Source: Melampsora larici-populina 98AG31 (Eukaryota; Basidiomycota; Pucciniomycetes; Pucciniales; Melampsoraceae). From it: 64,000 nucleotides of DNA. The stretch is from contig NW_006768845.1 of the NCBI RefSeq assembly GCF_000204055.1, positions 279,018-343,017 on the forward strand. The letters run 5' to 3'. Position 1 is the stretch's first letter. Every line of letters begins with the position of its first letter. Below the pieces are notes generated by a model. It was given only the letters and a program-made list of their open reading frames with translations, searched no databases and was not told the origin of the DNA. Position numbers and translations under genes: made by a program. Below, in pieces: positions 62,031 through 64,000 of this stretch.

Positions 62031-64000
62031 TTAGAAGTGAGACTGTCTAGTCTTCTTTTTGATAGCCTTCTTTCCAAACTCAAGAACCTTGCCAACTTCA
62101 CCAAAGTCTCCAGTAAAAGGTACCCCTTCAGTTGCCCAGATTTTACCACTAACCGTCATCTCAATCATTCGAGGAACCAACCCACCACGTTCAGCTGTGC
62201 AGACTTGACCAGCGATTGAGAACGATCGCTCGGGCGCAGCTGAGGCCGCAGGCGTTGCTAAGTAATCTTGAGCCAGTGTCGATAATACGGGATATTTCCC
62301 AGCATGAGTCTGTGAATGAATCACACAAGAGATAAGTAGAGTATAATGGGGTTTAAAAAAGAATCAGTGGGTCGATTACTCACCTTCCACCAATCCAAAG
62401 CACATTGAGGCTCATTCATGTCAGGAGAAGCCATTGGGTCGATACCTTGAAGGTATCTCTCGAGTTCATTCAGTTTGCTGGATGTCACAACTTCTTTATA
62501 AAAATTCAGAAAGTCGTTGGAAGCCGCTTCATCTGATGTGTTGGTTGGAGGAGGGCTGCTAGCAGTGCTCGTTTGTTGAAGTCGAAGATCAGGGGAATCA
62601 CGTTGAGTAGTGAACACTGACTCTAATAGGTCTTCGGCTTGTCTGTGGTGGTTAGAATCATTTCCGAAGGCGTGTGAAAAAAACTTGACTCGTAATGCAG
62701 GGTGAAAGATGGCCGCTAAAACTAATGTATCACACTCTAATGCTTCCTCCAGATAACTCTTAATCTTACTTAACATCACATCCACCATCGGGTATAGTGG
62801 ATCATTCTCGTGCATCTTCTTTAATCGAGTTTCCATTGAAGATTTCAGCTGCACATACTTAACTAGGACCATACAGCCAGTGGGTTTGTCACCCTCCATC
62901 TCTCGAGTCAATATCTTGTATGGCTGTGAGATAGTGATGAGAGCATTAGTAAAAAAGTTAAAACAAAAGTGAAAGATCAAATGAGAGAAAGCAGGGAGGA
63001 ATTTGAACACTTTGAATGGACACTTACAGTGAGAATATCTAAGATGTCCCTCATAGCTTGCCAATCTGCCACTGAGAATATCATCTCTTCGAAATAGCCA
63101 TGCTTTTTACCATCTTTCCTTGGACGTTGCTTCTTTGAGTGTACTTCAGCTAAATCTTCTTTCATCACAGTGTCGATCAGCTGAAGTAAATGTCATTGTT
63201 CAGTATTGAATCTATACACATCGAGTTTGGAAAAGAAAACATGCTAACTTACATGCCGAGCTTCCCACATTCGCTCCCAACGCTCGGCGCGAATACCCCA
63301 CCGAATACCATGCCCTGACAAAAGGACTTTGAGCTTGGGTAATCCTTCTGAAGTACGTTGAGTATTGGCTATATCTCGGCGCCGATTGAAATCAGCCCGA
63401 TGAGCGCTTGACCGAGTGATTTTCTTATTGACTGTGTCCATCTTGAAAAAGAACAATCAAAACATTTGAAAAATTAACAATAGAAATTCTAAATAGAAAG
63501 AAGAAAACATTAAACTCACATCCTTAGTTAGTTGCTTCATGTAAGTATCACCTAGAAGGTACGCAGCTTGGCGGCTGCGATAATAACCGGGCTCGTCTTC
63601 TTGCTCGGTATCTTCTTCATCTTGATCAGGATTTGATTCAGCGTCATTGGAAGCAACACTCTCCAATTCGTCACTAGCTTCATCATATGATTCTTCAGTA
63701 CTTTCAAGTTGATCGGCGGCTGATGGGTCCTCTTCTTCGTTGATAACGGCCATAAGCTCAACTTGAGGAAACCTGCCTAACGCGCTATGTCGGATACGCA
63801 ATGGTTTCATTCCAAGGGCATCAAGTCCAGCTTTGACAATCAAGCCCATCTTATGGCAGAAACACCGAACCGACATTTCTTTGGGCTTCCAACTGAAAAG
63901 GTGTCCTGATTTCAGGCCTTCGTCGTATAGTTGTCGATGCATTTCACGACCGAGTGTGAAATTATTGCTTCCTGAATCAGATACATTCCGGTCCGCATCC
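62031..64000 (-). CDS. hAT-family transposase, N-terminus beyond window edge
   Basis: Minus-strand exons read in order: ERF-like acidic segment (63942 to 63500, with SVRCFCHKMGLIVKAGLDAL), KVLLSGHGIRWGIRAERWER (63.3 kb), KHGYFEEMIFSVADWQAMRD (63.1 kb), and LEEALECDTLVLAAIFHPAL with CALDWWK (63.0-62.4 kb). The last exon begins YPVLSTLAQDYLATPAASAA with PERSFSIAG, the hAT C-terminal dimerisation domain, and ends at 62031. Introns have GT-AG borders (for example GTGAGT after CALDWWK). The BED finger and first catalytic Asp should lie beyond base 64000. No stops were seen in the visible exons, so the enzyme may be active and could mobilise the 8-bp-TSD elements in this window. Confidence 0.85.

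Overview
The window looks like nuclear DNA of a basidiomycete rust fungus (Pucciniales), AT-rich, with short GT-AG introns in every gene and many nested DNA transposons. The genus cannot be fixed from the sequence alone. The single-copy genes are typical fungal housekeeping genes: ISU1, Mediator MED8, PEX14, a Dal5-type MFS permease, an MHYT-domain membrane protein, a 1-Cys peroxiredoxin, an LYAR-type zinc-finger protein and PRP31. They sit in islands separated by repeat blocks.

Layout. 1-4.3 kb: a large secreted low-complexity protein, minus strand, running off the left edge. 5.9-8.1 kb: MED8 and ISU1, divergent from a 274-bp spacer. 8.1-12.9 kb: degraded repeats holding a 1.5-kb foldback hAT-type element with a perfect 8-bp target duplication. 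13-18.4 kb: an unrecognised gene, a five-exon small secreted six-cysteine protein (effector candidate), and PEX14. 18.4-25.5 kb: MITEs and a dead copia retrotransposon. 25.6-28.9 kb: the MFS permease. 29.6-41.0 kb: an apparently complete 11.3-kb KDZ DNA transposon. 41.7-53.6 kb: MHYT protein, peroxiredoxin, LYAR and PRP31. 55.4-58.3 kb: an 830-bp tandem duplication and a small secreted-protein gene with a stop at codon 3. 59.6-64 kb: a hAT relic split by a 1.4-kb nested element, then a second hAT transposase gene running off the right edge.

The most interesting region is the KDZ element at 29,637-40,984, flanked by ACCCAATT on both sides. It carries a CxC5/CxC6-type KDZ transposase on the minus strand. 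A plus-strand cargo gene faces it, with N-terminal cysteine clusters and a C-terminal alpha-kinase-like fold. That fold keeps the H-x-C-x3-C zinc-binding signature but appears to lack the D-x-Q-G motif. The element has itself been colonised by a Harbinger-type MITE, a tRNA-derived SINE with a duplicated B box, and long direct repeats.

Splice joints were read by eye from reading frame and GT/AG signals. Where two frames could not be joined with confidence this is stated in the entry.
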